Part shown: positions 14,761 through 23,185 of the stretch, one piece after another
Layout: each line of letters opens with the position of its first letter
How positions within the stretch are numbered: the stretch's first letter is position 1
Position numbers and translations under genes: made by a program
Notes under the pieces: generated by a model
The model's input: the letters and a program-made list of their open reading frames with translations, nothing else
Databases searched by the model: none
What the model was told of the DNA's origin: nothing
Assembly (NCBI RefSeq): GCF_004795015.1
Contig: NZ_SSBI01000010.1
Coordinates: forward strand, 98,882 to 162,881
From: Streptomyces sp. A1277
Lineage (GTDB): Bacteria; Actinomycetota; Actinomycetes; Streptomycetales; Streptomycetaceae
DNA: 64,000 bases
Direction of reading: 5' to 3'

Positions 14761-16335
14761 TCAGTGCGTCAGCGCGGGCTCCCCGGCGGCGTCGTTCTCC
14801 ACGGGGCCGCCCACGGGCTCACCGGCCGGGCCCTCGGCAGCCTCCTCGTCGGCGCCCTCCACGTGCTGCTTCGGCTTGGCCGGCAGCGCGAACATCACCA
14901 GGAAGATCAGGAGCAGCACCCCGGCCACCCACCACAGCGACTGCTCGAAGGCGTCGGCGAACGCCGGGCCCACCTGCGCCGGGGTCAGCCGGTCACTGAT
15001 CGCTCCGAAGAAGACGACGGAGACCAGCCCGAGCCCGAGCGCGTTGCCCATCTGCTGGACGGTGTTGAAGAGACCGGAAGCGGAACCGGAGTGCTCCTTG
15101 GGCACCTCGGAGAGCACCGCGTCGGCCAGCGGGGCCACGATCAGCCCCATGCCGACGCCCATGACCACGAGCGGCAGCGCCATCTGCCAGGGCGTGATCC
15201 CCATGCCGTAGTGGCCGGACTCCCAGATGTAGAGCAGCAGGCCGGCGGCCATGAGCAGCGCCCCCGCCTGGAGGACCTTTCGGCCGAAGCGGGGCACCAG
15301 CTTCTGCACGGACAGGCCAGCGGCGACGGAGACCGACACGGAGAACGGGATGCCGGTCGTACCGGCCTTCAGCGCGCTCCAGCCGAGGCCCTGCTGCATG
15401 TACAGCGTCCAGACCAGGAAGAAGATCCCGAGCCCGACGCCGAAGGTCAGCTGGACGGCGATGCCCGCGGCGAAGCTGCGGACCCGGAAGAGCGAGAGCT
15501 CGACCAGCGGCGAGCCGTCCCGGCTGCCCTTGGCGCGTTCGAACAGCACGAGGACGAGGAAGACGAGGACGCTTCCGGCCATCGACAGGTAGCCCCACAG
15601 CGGCCAGCCCAGCTCGCGGCCCCGGGTCAGCGGGTAGATCAGCATCAGCATGCCGAGCGTCACCAGCACCACGCCGGGCAGGTCGAGGCGCAGCGCCTTG
15701 GGCGACTTGGACTCGGTGATGAATTTGCTGCCCAGGACCAGGCCGAGGATGCCGACGGGCAGGTTGATCAGGAAGATCGGGCGCCATTCCAGGCCGGCGA
15801 TGTTCCACTCGGTCAGCAGGGCGCCCAGCAGCGGTCCGGAGACCGCGCCGAGGCCGACGATCGCGCCGAAGAGGCCGAAGACCTTGCCGCGCTCGTGGGC
15901 GGGGAAGGTGGCGTGCACGATCGACAGCACCTGGGGCACCATCAGCGCCGCCGTCGCTCCCTGGAGGAAGCGGGAGGCGACCAGCATCTCCGGGTTGGCG
16001 GCGAATCCGCAGAGCGCGGAGGCGAGGGTGAAGCCGCCTATCCCGATGAGGAAGAGCCGCTTTCGGCCGTAGATGTCGCCGAGCCGGCCGCCGGTGATCA
16101 GCCCGGCGGCGAAGGCGAGGGCGTAACCGGCGACGATCCACTGGATCGAGCTGAACGAGGCGCCGGTGTCCCGCTCGATGCTGGGGATGGCGATGTTGAC
16201 GATCGTGACGTCGACGAGGTCCATGAAGGCCGCGGTCATCACGATGGCCAGGGCGAACCACCGGCGGCGGTCCGACGGGGCCGGGGCAGCCCCGGCGGCG
16301 GCCGCCGGCGACGGCAGAGGTGCGGAGGAAGTCAT
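14761..16335 (-). CDS. DHA2-type (14-helix) drug:H+ antiporter of the MFS
   Basis: 524 residues. Family signatures: AAFMDLVDVTIVNIAIPSIE (helix 1), GYALAFAAGLITGGRLGDIY with GRKRLF (motif A), LQGATAALMVPQVLS (motif C region) and FGLFGAIVGLGAVSGPLLGA. Fourteen hydrophobic segments and an acidic Glu/Pro-rich C-terminal tail. Likely exports a drug, dye or own metabolite. ATG 16335 follows a divergent 62-bp gap shared with the WYL regulator gene, whose product is the obvious candidate controller. Confidence 0.88.
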   Translation of the reverse strand: MTSSAPLPSPAAAAGAAPAPSDRRRWFALAIVMTAAFMDLVDVTIVNIAIPSIERDTGASFSSIQWIVAGYALAFAAGLITGGRLGDIYGRKRLFLIGIGGFTLASALCGFAANPEMLVASRFLQGATAALMVPQVLSIVHATFPAHERGKVFGLFGAIVGLGAVSGPLLGALLTEWNIAGLEWRPIFLINLPVGILGLVLGSKFITESKSPKALRLDLPGVVLVTLGMLMLIYPLTRGRELGWPLWGYLSMAGSVLVFLVLVLFERAKGSRDGSPLVELSLFRVRSFAAGIAVQLTFGVGLGIFFLVWTLYMQQGLGWSALKAGTTGIPFSVSVSVAAGLSVQKLVPRFGRKVLQAGALLMAAGLLLYIWESGHYGMGITPWQMALPLVVMGVGMGLIVAPLADAVLSEVPKEHSGSASGLFNTVQQMGNALGLGLVSVVFFGAISDRLTPAQVGPAFADAFEQSLWWVAGVLLLIFLVMFALPAKPKQHVEGADEEAAEGPAGEPVGGPVENDAAGEPALTH

Positions 16336-16358
16336 GGAAAGAACTTAAACGGCCACTA

Positions 16359-16373
16359 GGTCAGTTCATGACC
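16359..16373. promoter_or_regulatory. Palindrome in the exporter/WYL-regulator divergent gap
   Basis: GGTCA-GTTCA-TGACC: a perfect 5-bp inverted repeat with 5-bp centre, in the 62-bp gap between the DHA2 exporter and the WYL regulator. Position suggests the operator through which the regulator controls both genes. Confidence 0.4.
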
Positions 16374-16397
16374 CAATGGGCGCGCATCCTGAGTGAC

Positions 16398-17360
16398 ATG
16401 ACCGATACCCCGGCACGACTGCTGAACCTCCTGTCACTGCTCCAGACACCGCGCGAGTGGCCGGGCAGCGAGCTGGCCGACCGGCTCGCCGTCAGCCCGC
16501 GCACCATCCGCCGCGACATCGACCGCCTGCGTGACCTGGGCTATCCGGTCGAGGCTTCGCGCGGCTCGGTCGGCGGATACCGGCTCGTGGCGGGCACCGC
16601 CATGCCCCCGCTGCTGCTGGACGACGAGGAGGCGGTGGCCATCGCGGTGGGGCTGCGGGCCGGCGCCGGGCACGCCATCGAGGGCGTGGACGAAGCTTCC
16701 GTACGCGCGCTGGCCAAGCTGGAGCAGGTGCTGCCCTCCCGGCTGCGCCACCGCGTCTCCACCCTCCAGAACGCGACGGTGCCGCTGGCCAGGGGCGACG
16801 GCTCGACGATCGATCCGCAGACGCTGACGGTGATGGCGTCCGCGGTCACCGGCCGGGAGCGGCTGCGGTTCGCGTACCGGGCGGGGGACGGCGCCGAGAC
16901 GAGGCGGCAGGTCGAGCCGTACCGGCTGGTGAGCACCGGGTGGCGCTGGTATCTGGTGGCGTACGACCTGGAGCGGGAGGCGTGGCGGACGTTCCGGGTG
17001 GACCGGGTGAGCGAGCCGTTCGCGACGGGGGCGCGGTTCACGCCGAGGGAACTGCCGGCGGGTGACGCGGCGGAGTTCCTGAGCGCTTCGATGGCGCGCC
17101 GGCAGCCGGAGCTGGCGGTGGATGTGAGTTTCGCGGCTCCGGCGGAGTTCGTCTCCCCGCGACTGCCCGGCAGGATCGGTCCGCTGGAGCCGGAGGGTGA
17201 GGACGGCTGCCGGCTGCGGGGTGTGCTGCGGGATTCGGTGGAGTGGGTGGCGCTGCGCCTGGCGCTGGTGGACTGCGAGTTCACCGTGCACGAGCCGCCG
17301 CAGCTGGTGGCGTACTTGCAGGACCTGGGCGCCCGGCTCATCCGCGCTGCGGACTCCTGA
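16398..17360 (+). CDS. YafY-type transcriptional regulator (HTH_11 + WYL)
   Basis: 320 residues from ATG 16398. N-terminal winged helix (ARLLNLLSLLQTPREWPGSE, LAVSPRTIRRDIDRLRDLGY, SRGSVGGYRL), then the WYL ligand-sensing domain (LRFAYRAGDG, VEPYRLVSTGWRWYLVAYDL, WRTFRVDRVSEP) and the C-terminal WCX part (DSVEWVALRLALVDCEFTVH). WYL proteins sense small molecules or nucleic acids. The divergent position next to a DHA2 exporter implies control of that exporter. Other possible starts at 16320-16395 lie in the promoter. Confidence 0.88.
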   Translation: MTDTPARLLNLLSLLQTPREWPGSELADRLAVSPRTIRRDIDRLRDLGYPVEASRGSVGGYRLVAGTAMPPLLLDDEEAVAIAVGLRAGAGHAIEGVDEASVRALAKLEQVLPSRLRHRVSTLQNATVPLARGDGSTIDPQTLTVMASAVTGRERLRFAYRAGDGAETRRQVEPYRLVSTGWRWYLVAYDLEREAWRTFRVDRVSEPFATGARFTPRELPAGDAAEFLSASMARRQPELAVDVSFAAPAEFVSPRLPGRIGPLEPEGEDGCRLRGVLRDSVEWVALRLALVDCEFTVHEPPQLVAYLQDLGARLIRAADS

Positions 17361-17395
17361 CGTCTCCGGGCCCGGCGGGGCGCAAAAGGATGAGC

Positions 17396-17423
17396 CCCGG
17401 CGCCAGGGGGGGTGGGCGCCGGG
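17396..17423. terminator. Bidirectional stem-loop between the WYL regulator and hrdD
   Basis: CCCGGCGCC (17396-17404) pairs perfectly with GGCGCCGGG (17415-17423), 10-nt loop. It lies in the 120-bp gap between two convergent genes, so it probably terminates both transcripts. Confidence 0.6.
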
Positions 17424-17480
17424 ACTCAGCTCAGGGGGGCCGGGTGAAGCGGCCCAATTCGGAGGTTACTGGACTCAGGC

Positions 17481-18479
17481 TCACGCCGCAGCGTCAAAGC
17501 CCGTGTCGTGAGCCATTCGCTTCAATTCGAGCAGCGCGTGCTTCTCGATCTGGCGGATGCGCTCCCGGGTGAGGCCGTGCTGCTTGCCCACTTCGGTCAG
17601 GGTCCGCTCGCGACCGTCCTCGATGCCGTACCGCATGCGGATGATCGACGCGGTCCGGTTGTCGAGCTTGCCGATCAGCTCCTCCAGCTCCTCGCTGCGC
17701 AGCAGCGTGAGCACCGACTGCTCGGGCGAGACGGCGGAGGTGTCCTCCAGGAGGTCGCCGAACTGCGTGTCGCCCTGGTCGTCCACGGACATGTTGAGGC
17801 TGACCGGGTCACGGGCCCAGTCCAGGACGTCGCCGACGCGCCCCGGCGTGGAGTCCAGCTCGGCGGCGATCTCCGCGTGCTCCGGGTCGCGCCCGTGCTC
17901 GCGGTTGAACTCGCGCTGCACGCGGCGGATACGGCCCAGCTCCTCCACCAGGTGGACGGGCAGCCGGATCGTGCGCGACTGGTCGGCTATCGAGCGGGTG
18001 ATGGCCTGGCGGATCCACCACGTGGCGTACGTGGAGAACTTGAAGCCCTTGGCGTAGTCGAACTTCTCGACCGCGCGGACCAGGCCCGCGTTGCCCTCCT
18101 GGATCAGGTCGAGCAGGGGGAGCCCGGCCCGCGGGTAGCGGCGGGCGACTGCGACGACGAGCCGGAGGTTGGAACGGATGAATACGTCCTTGGCGCGCTC
18201 GCCCTCGGCGACCAGCGCCTCCAGCTCCTCGCGCGAGGCGCCGCCGGCTTCGCTCTCCACCTCGCCGTCGAGGATCTGGCGCGCGTACACGCCGGCCTCC
18301 ACGGACTGCGAGAGCTCGACCTCCTTGGCGGCGTCGAGCAGCGGCGTACGCGCTATCTCGTCCAGGTACATGCCGACCAGGTCGCGATCGGCGATCTCTC
18401 CGCCCACGGCGCGAACACTGCTCGCCCGGTTGGTCCCGCCGGTGGCGGACGAACGGCGGGCGACGGCACGGGTTGCCAT
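17481..18479 (-). CDS. hrdD: Group 2 sigma-70 factor HrdD
   Basis: 332 residues from ATG 18479. Contains sigma region 1.2 (DLVGMYLDEIARTPLLDAAK), 2.1-2.4 (RSNLRLVVAVARRYPRAGLP, DLIQEGNAGLVRAVEKFDYA, FKFSTYATWWIRQAITRSIA), 3 (IRLPVHLVEELGRIRRVQRE) and 4 (MRYGIEDGRERTLTEVGKQH, LTRERIRQIEKHALLELK), with no long N-terminal region 1.1, i.e. the Hrd class of principal-like sigma factors. The N-terminus MATRAVARRSS and length match HrdD. It is non-essential and overlaps the principal sigma in promoter choice. A sigma-R-type promoter lies about 60 bp upstream. Confidence 0.88.
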   Translation of the reverse strand: MATRAVARRSSATGGTNRASSVRAVGGEIADRDLVGMYLDEIARTPLLDAAKEVELSQSVEAGVYARQILDGEVESEAGGASREELEALVAEGERAKDVFIRSNLRLVVAVARRYPRAGLPLLDLIQEGNAGLVRAVEKFDYAKGFKFSTYATWWIRQAITRSIADQSRTIRLPVHLVEELGRIRRVQREFNREHGRDPEHAEIAAELDSTPGRVGDVLDWARDPVSLNMSVDDQGDTQFGDLLEDTSAVSPEQSVLTLLRSEELEELIGKLDNRTASIIRMRYGIEDGRERTLTEVGKQHGLTRERIRQIEKHALLELKRMAHDTGFDAAA

Positions 18480-18540
18480 GCGTGCTCCCTTGCTGAGTAG
18501 GTCGCGACACCCTCTCGGGTGCCCTGCATCCGTTGGAAAC

Positions 18541-18566
18541 AACGACTGGAATCGGGACAGAATTCC
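18541..18566 (-). promoter_or_regulatory. Sigma-R-type promoter of hrdD
   Basis: On the minus strand, GGAAT (18566-18562), exactly 18 bp, then GTT (18543-18541): an exact GGAAT-N18-GTT match. Transcription would start near 18533, leaving a 5' leader of about 55 nt before ATG 18479. hrdD is an established sigma-R target in S. coelicolor, so this agrees with knowledge of the family. Confidence 0.8.
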
Positions 18567-18722
18567 CATGACCGGCATTCAATTTCGCGATCATGCAGTA
18601 CCCTGTCCCACCACCGAGGCGGCCACCTGGTGCGACTGGGCACGAACGTGCAGGTCAGAGCGGATATCCGGGGCGCTCCCGGGCCTCGGCTGCGCTCTTG
18701 GCGGTGCTCTGTGGTTGCTCCG

Positions 18723-18757
18723 TTGCGCTAGTACTGCGCTGGTGCTGCGCTAGTACC
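18723..18757 (+). repeat. 11-bp tandem repeat, three copies
   Basis: TGCGCTAGTAC, TGCGCTGGTGC, TGCGCTAGTAC follow one another without gaps. The outer copies are identical. It lies in the gene-poor gap upstream of hrdD with no clear role. Confidence 0.6.
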
Positions 18758-18785
18758 CAGCAAGACGCCCGGTATCGGCCCCCGG

Positions 18786-18917
18786 TTGCTCTGCCCCGCG
18801 TCGGCGCACGGGGACGACCACACCGTCAAGTTCACGGACACCGCGCTGGACGTGGGCGACGCGACGGCGCTGACGACCGCGCTGCGCTCGGCGGAGCCGA
18901 GCCGGCCGGTGTTCTGA
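18786..18917 (+). pseudogene. Short ORF remnant (C-terminal fragment of an unidentified protein)
   Basis: An in-frame stretch from TTG 18786 to TGA 18917 reads LLCPASAHGDD, HTVKFTDTALDVGDATALTT, ALRSAEPSRPVF. Composition and codon use are typical of a genuine Streptomyces C-terminus, but there is no ribosome site and nothing coding upstream in frame. Probably the tail of a deleted gene. Family not recognised. The stop codon is the first unit of a 17-bp tandem repeat. The rest of the 18567-18995 gap shows no gene. Confidence 0.35.
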
Positions 18918-18980
18918 ACCGGCTGGCGTTCTGAACCGGTCGGTGCCCTGAACCGGCCGGTGCCCTGAACCGGCCCCGCG
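18914..18980 (+). repeat. 17-bp tandem repeat starting at a stop codon
   Basis: Four units start at 18914, 18931, 18948 and 18965 with the core CTGAACCGGCCGGTGCC; the first unit contains the TGA of the ORF remnant and the last is degenerate. Same 17-bp period and same position relative to a stop codon as the array after the MTA phosphorylase gene, but the sequence is unrelated. Confidence 0.8.
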
Positions 18981-18995
18981 CCCCGGAGGCGCCGC

Positions 18996-19778
18996 TCACC
19001 CGTACTGCAGCGAGCGCTTCGCCAACCCCATCCAGAAGCCGTCGATCACGCTGCGCCCCCGGTCCAGCTCCTGCTCGGCGGCGCCGAGGGTGACGAAGAG
19101 CGGGGCGAAGTGCTCGGTGCGCGGGTGGGCGAGCCGGCCCGCCGGGGACTTGTGCTCGAAGTCCAGGAGCGCGTCGATGTCCTGCTCCTGGAGCGCGCGG
19201 TGCCCCCAGTCGTCGAACTCCGCCGACCAGCCGGGGGTGCCGCCGCCCGTGTGCCGCAGGGCGGCCAGGTTGTGGGTGAAGAAGCCGCTGCCGATGATCA
19301 GGACGCCCTCGTCGCGCAGCGGCGCGAGCTTGCGCCCGATGTCCATCAGCTTCTGCGGGTCGAGCGTCGGCAGGGAGATCTGGAGCACCGGAACGTCGGC
19401 CTCCGGGAACATCTCGACCAGCGGCACGTACGCCCCGTGGTCGAGGCCGCGGTCCGGGATGTCCTGGACCGGCGTACCGGCGCCGCGCAGCAGTTTGCGC
19501 ACGCTCTCGGCCAGGCGCGGGGCGCCCGGGGCCGCGTAACGCACCTGGTAGTAGTGCTCGGGGAACCCCCAGAAGTCGTACACCAGCGGAAGCGTCTCGG
19601 TCGCACCGAGGGCGAGCGGGACCTCCTCCCAGTGCGCGGAGACCATGAGGACGGCGGTGGGGCGCGGCAGCTCCGCCGACCAGGCGGCCAGCTCGCCGGG
19701 CCAGACGGGGTCGTCGGCCAGGGGCGGGGCGCCGTGGGAGAGATAGAGGGCGGGCATGCGCTCCGCGGTGACAGTCAT
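18996..19778 (-). CDS. DODA-type extradiol ring-opening dioxygenase (LigB superfamily)
   Basis: 260 residues from ATG 19778, with GGGGAG just upstream (an ATG 12 bp further up overlaps this ribosome site). Non-haem Fe or Zn enzyme of the LigB superfamily related to 4,5-DOPA dioxygenase; opens catechol-type rings. Metal-binding and catalytic histidines are visible in LYLSHGAPPLA, VSAHWEEVPLA, LDHGAYVPLVEMFPEA and SGFFTHNL; RTEHFAPLFVTLGAA closes the fold. Cytoplasmic. Diverges from a MarR regulator across an AT-rich gap with a palindrome, so it is very likely induced by an aromatic or quinone-like signal. Confidence 0.9.
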   Translation of the reverse strand: MTVTAERMPALYLSHGAPPLADDPVWPGELAAWSAELPRPTAVLMVSAHWEEVPLALGATETLPLVYDFWGFPEHYYQVRYAAPGAPRLAESVRKLLRGAGTPVQDIPDRGLDHGAYVPLVEMFPEADVPVLQISLPTLDPQKLMDIGRKLAPLRDEGVLIIGSGFFTHNLAALRHTGGGTPGWSAEFDDWGHRALQEQDIDALLDFEHKSPAGRLAHPRTEHFAPLFVTLGAAEQELDRGRSVIDGFWMGLAKRSLQYG

Positions 19779-19817
19779 GGCACTCCCCATCCGCTGCTAC
19801 TCAAGGTAAGTCTTCTA

Positions 19818-19830
19818 CTGAAGGCTTCAG
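19818..19830. promoter_or_regulatory. Operator-like palindrome between the DODA gene and marR-type gene
   Basis: CTGAAG-G-CTTCAG is a perfect 6-bp inverted repeat in an unusually AT-rich 144-bp intergenic region. A second repeated word, TTTCAAG, occurs at about 19849-19855 and 19894-19900 near the MarR start. This arrangement is typical of divergent MarR autoregulation. Confidence 0.5.
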
Positions 19831-19922
19831 AAAGAAGGATGCTTTAATTTTCAAGCTCCTACCTTCAGAGACCTTAGCTCTATCTTGTTCAACTTTCAAG
19901 AAAAGGTCGTACAGTGGAGTAC

Positions 19923-20426
19923 ATGACCACGGCATCAACCGGTGCGCCGCACTGGCTCACCGACGAAGAACAATGCGTCTGGCGGGCGTACCTGCACGCC
20001 ACCACGCTTCTGGAGGATCACCTCGACCGCCAGTTGCAGGGCGATGCCGGCATGCCGCACATCTACTACGGCCTGCTCGTCCAGCTCTCCCAGGCGCCCC
20101 GCCGCCGGAAGCGGATGACCGAGCTGGCCAAGGACGCCAAGATCACCCGCTCCCGGCTCTCGCACGCCGTCGCCCGGCTGGAGAAGAACGGCTGGGTGCG
20201 CCGCGAGGACTGCCCCTCCGACAAGCGCGGCCAGAACGCGGTCCTCACCGACGAGGGCCACGAGATGCTCCGCCGCTCCGCGCCCGGCCATGTGAAGGCC
20301 GTCCGCCAGGCGATGTTCGACCGCCTGACCCCGGAGCAGGTGCGCTCGCTGGGCGAGATCATGCAGGTCCTGGCCGCCGGCCTGCAGCCGGAGGGCGCGG
20401 ACGCCGATCTGCCCTGGCTGCGCTGA
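19923..20426 (+). CDS. MarR-family transcriptional regulator
   Basis: 167 residues from ATG 19923 with GGAG at its 5' side (a GTG 9 bp earlier is possible). Winged helix-turn-helix: YYGLLVQLSQAPRRRKRMTE, LAKDAKITRSRLSHAVARLE, KNGWVRREDCPSDKRGQNAV and LTDEGHEMLRRSAPGHV, flanked by dimerisation helices. The conserved wing DxR motif is present as SDKRGQ. It probably represses itself and the divergent dioxygenase gene and is released by an aromatic ligand or cysteine oxidation; one cysteine lies in the wing (EDCPSDK). Confidence 0.9.
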   Translation: MTTASTGAPHWLTDEEQCVWRAYLHATTLLEDHLDRQLQGDAGMPHIYYGLLVQLSQAPRRRKRMTELAKDAKITRSRLSHAVARLEKNGWVRREDCPSDKRGQNAVLTDEGHEMLRRSAPGHVKAVRQAMFDRLTPEQVRSLGEIMQVLAAGLQPEGADADLPWLR

Positions 20427-20543
20427 CCCCGGCCCGCCCCGGCGCACTTCTGCCCCGGTTCCGTCGTGTCGCAGGACGGAACCGGGGCAGAAACATATCC
20501 GCGCAGGCGTGGATCAGTGGTGGATCAGTGGGCGACGAGTGGG

Positions 20544-22088
20544 TCAGTGGGCGACGACCGGAATCCTGACCTCGTCCTCGACACCGTCCGCGTCACCGGA
20601 ACCGGAAGCGGAACCGGAGCCCGCAGACGTACCGGTCGCGGCCGGACGGCCGGCGTTGATGAAGGTCAGCGCGATCCCGGCGGCCACCACCAGGATGCCG
20701 ACGGCCCACCAGATGGCACCGGTGAAGCCGTGCACCATCGACTGGAGCTTCAGCAGCTCCGGGTCGCTGGCGCCGAGCGCGGCGTGCGAGGTGGCGTACG
20801 CCGTGGCGGCCGAGGCGGCGATCGTGTTCAGCAGGGCCGTACCGATCGCACCGCCGACCTGCTGCGAGGTGTTGACCATCGCGGAGGCGACACCCGCGTC
20901 ACGCGGCTCGATGCCGTGCGTGGCCAGCGACATGGCCGGCATGAACGCCGTACCCATGCCCAGACCCAGCAGGAGCTGACCCGGCAGGATGACCGCAGCG
21001 TACGAGGAGTCGATGCCCAGACGCGTGAGCAGCAGCATGCCGACGGCGGCGGTCAGGAAGCCGGGGCCCATCAGCTTGCGGGCCGGGACCCGTGTCATCA
21101 GCCGGGCGCCGATCTGCGTGGACCCGGTGATCATGCCCGCGATCATGGGCATGAAGGCGAAGCCGGTCTTGATCGGCGAGTAGCCCTTGACGACCTGGAG
21201 GTAGTACGTGAGGAAGAGGAACAGGCCGAACATCGCGATGACGGCCAGGCCCAGCGAGAGGTAGACGCCGCCGCGGTTGCGGTCCATCACGACGCGGAGC
21301 GGGAGCAGCGGGGACTTGACCTTGGACTCAATCAGGACGAAGGCCAGCAGCAGGACGCCGGAGGCGACGAACGTGCCGATGGTCAGCCCGTCCGACCAGC
21401 CCGCGGACTCGGCACGGGTGAACCCGTAGACCAGCGAGACCAGGCCCAGCGCGGACAGTACGACGCCCGGGATGTCGAGCGAGGAGCGGTTGCGGCTGCC
21501 GGAGGGCTCGCGGATGACGAAGTACGCACCGGCGGCGGCGACGACCGCGAACGGGATGTTGACGAAGAACGTCCAACGCCAGTTCAGGGTCTGGGTGAGC
21601 AGACCGCCGAGGATCAGGCCCACGGCGCCACCGCCACCGGCGATCGCCCCGTAGATGCCGAACGCCTTGGCGCGCTCCTTGGCGTCGGTGAACATCACCG
21701 CGAGCAGCGAGAGCGCGGCCGGCGCGAGCAGCGCGCCGAACACGCCCTGGAGCGCGCGGGAGCCGAACAGCATGCCCTGGTTCTGCGCCGCGCCGCCGAG
21801 CGCGGAGGCCAGCGCGAAGCCGACGAGTCCGACGACGAAGGTGCGCTTGCGGCCCCAGAGGTCGGCGATGCGCCCGCCGAAGAGCAGCAGCCCGCCGAAG
21901 GCGAGGGCGTAGGCGGTGATGACCCACTGCTTGTCGGCGTCGGTGATGCCGAGGTCGGTCTGCGCGTGCGGCAGGGCGATGTTCACGATCGTGGCGTCGA
22001 GCACGACCATCAACTGCGCGAGCGCGATGAACGCCAGCGCTTTCCAGCGGCTGGGGTCGGGGAGTCGGAGATCAGCTGTTTTTGACAT
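20544..22088 (-). CDS. DHA2-type MFS drug exporter
   Basis: 514 residues from ATG 22088. Signatures: LAQLMVVLDATIVNIALPHA, GYALAFGG-type segment as YALAFGGLLLFGGRIADLWG with GRKRTF, GVFGALLAPAALSLL (motif C region), NWRWTFFVNIPFAVV. Fourteen membrane segments and a Ser/Gly/Glu-rich tail. Lies directly downstream, in the same direction, of a TetR gene with about 170 bp between them; probably TetR-controlled multidrug or own-metabolite export. Only 28% identical-looking to the DHA2 protein at 14761-16335 by eye, so not a recent duplicate. Confidence 0.88.
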   Translation of the reverse strand: MSKTADLRLPDPSRWKALAFIALAQLMVVLDATIVNIALPHAQTDLGITDADKQWVITAYALAFGGLLLFGGRIADLWGRKRTFVVGLVGFALASALGGAAQNQGMLFGSRALQGVFGALLAPAALSLLAVMFTDAKERAKAFGIYGAIAGGGGAVGLILGGLLTQTLNWRWTFFVNIPFAVVAAAGAYFVIREPSGSRNRSSLDIPGVVLSALGLVSLVYGFTRAESAGWSDGLTIGTFVASGVLLLAFVLIESKVKSPLLPLRVVMDRNRGGVYLSLGLAVIAMFGLFLFLTYYLQVVKGYSPIKTGFAFMPMIAGMITGSTQIGARLMTRVPARKLMGPGFLTAAVGMLLLTRLGIDSSYAAVILPGQLLLGLGMGTAFMPAMSLATHGIEPRDAGVASAMVNTSQQVGGAIGTALLNTIAASAATAYATSHAALGASDPELLKLQSMVHGFTGAIWWAVGILVVAAGIALTFINAGRPAATGTSAGSGSASGSGDADGVEDEVRIPVVAH

Positions 22089-22260
22089 GGGAGTAGCCAC
22101 CTAGGGGCGCGCGAGGGCGCAAGAGATCGCGAACCGTGCGTGCCGCCGGTCACGGGCACGGCTGAGGGCAGGTCTGGCGGGAAGGTCAGGCGGGAAGGTC
22201 AGGCGGAGTGTCGTCGGGCTTCAGGTGAGGGAAAAGGGAGAAAGGCAGGCGCGGATCACG

Positions 22261-22923
22261 TCACATCCGGCGCCGCAGGTCCTCCAAGGTCGCCGCTGTT
22301 CCGGGGAGTACGGACCGGGCCGGGGCCTCCAGTCCGTCCAGGAACAGCTGGATGTGGCGGTGGGTGAACCGGTCGATGTTCGGGCAGGCGATGCCCGGCA
22401 GCGGCCGGGTGAGCTGAGAGAGGGCGACCAGTACGTCTCCGACGGCGATGTCGGTACGCAGGCGCCCCGCGGACATGGCGCGCGCGACGAGCCCCTCGAC
22501 GGCCTCTTCGAGGCGCCGGCGCTCGGCGAGCAGTTCGGGGTGGTCCTTGTCGAAGCCGCCGGACAGCATGGGGCACAGGGCCCCGATGCGTTCGTCGGCC
22601 GCCGCGTGGACGAAGCGACTGAGGGCGGCGAACGGGTCCGCCTCCTCGGCGGCGGCCTCCTCGGCGCGATCGGTGGTGCGTGAGGTGACCGAGAGCACGA
22701 CTTCGTGGATCAGTGCGTCCCGGTCGGGGAAGTTCCGGTAGAGGGTGGCGTTGCCGACGCCCGCGCGGCGGGCGACCTCGTCGAGCGGCGCGTCCGGCCC
22801 GAACTCGACGAAGATCTCGCGCGCGGCCGTCACGATCCGCTCCCGGTTGCGCAGCGCGTCGGCCCTCGGCTTGGGCGTACGCGGCTGCGCGGATGCGGTG
22901 GCGTTACGGGCGGCGGTGACCAC
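22261..22923 (-). CDS. TetR-family transcriptional regulator
   Basis: 220 residues from GTG 22923, with AAGGAG 7 bp upstream. The HTH is ADALRNRERIVTAAREIFVE, then PDAPLDEVARRAGVGNATLY and RNFPDRDALIHEVV, the classic TetR N-terminus (residues about 22-75). The rest is a helical ligand-binding domain with CPMLSGGFDKDHPELLAERR. The upstream frame stays open to 23097 but is preceded by no better start. Its neighbour downstream is a DHA2 exporter, the likely target. Confidence 0.9.
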   Translation of the reverse strand: MVTAARNATASAQPRTPKPRADALRNRERIVTAAREIFVEFGPDAPLDEVARRAGVGNATLYRNFPDRDALIHEVVLSVTSRTTDRAEEAAAEEADPFAALSRFVHAAADERIGALCPMLSGGFDKDHPELLAERRRLEEAVEGLVARAMSAGRLRTDIAVGDVLVALSQLTRPLPGIACPNIDRFTHRHIQLFLDGLEAPARSVLPGTAATLEDLRRRM

Positions 22924-23185
22924 AGCGGCGCTCCTTCTCTTCCGGGGCAGCCGCGACCGGAAGAGAACCGGGGACCGCCTCCCCGTTTCGCGGGGACACG
23001 AGTACAAACGGGGAGGGCGTCCCCACTTATTTCCTCCCCGCTTCGTGACCTGCGTCACCTCACACCAGGGATGACAAAAACCAACCGATCGGCGCACCCA
23101 ACGCGCGCCCGGCGATCACCCGGCAGAGGCTGACGGCAGAGCGCAGTCAGGGTCGGCCGACTGCCGCGGACCGGAAGGCGCCTCT

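Noticed and set aside
22960..23097. Upstream extension of the TetR frame to 23097
   Set aside because: Encodes implausible Arg/Pro-rich text; GTG 22923 has a good ribosome site.
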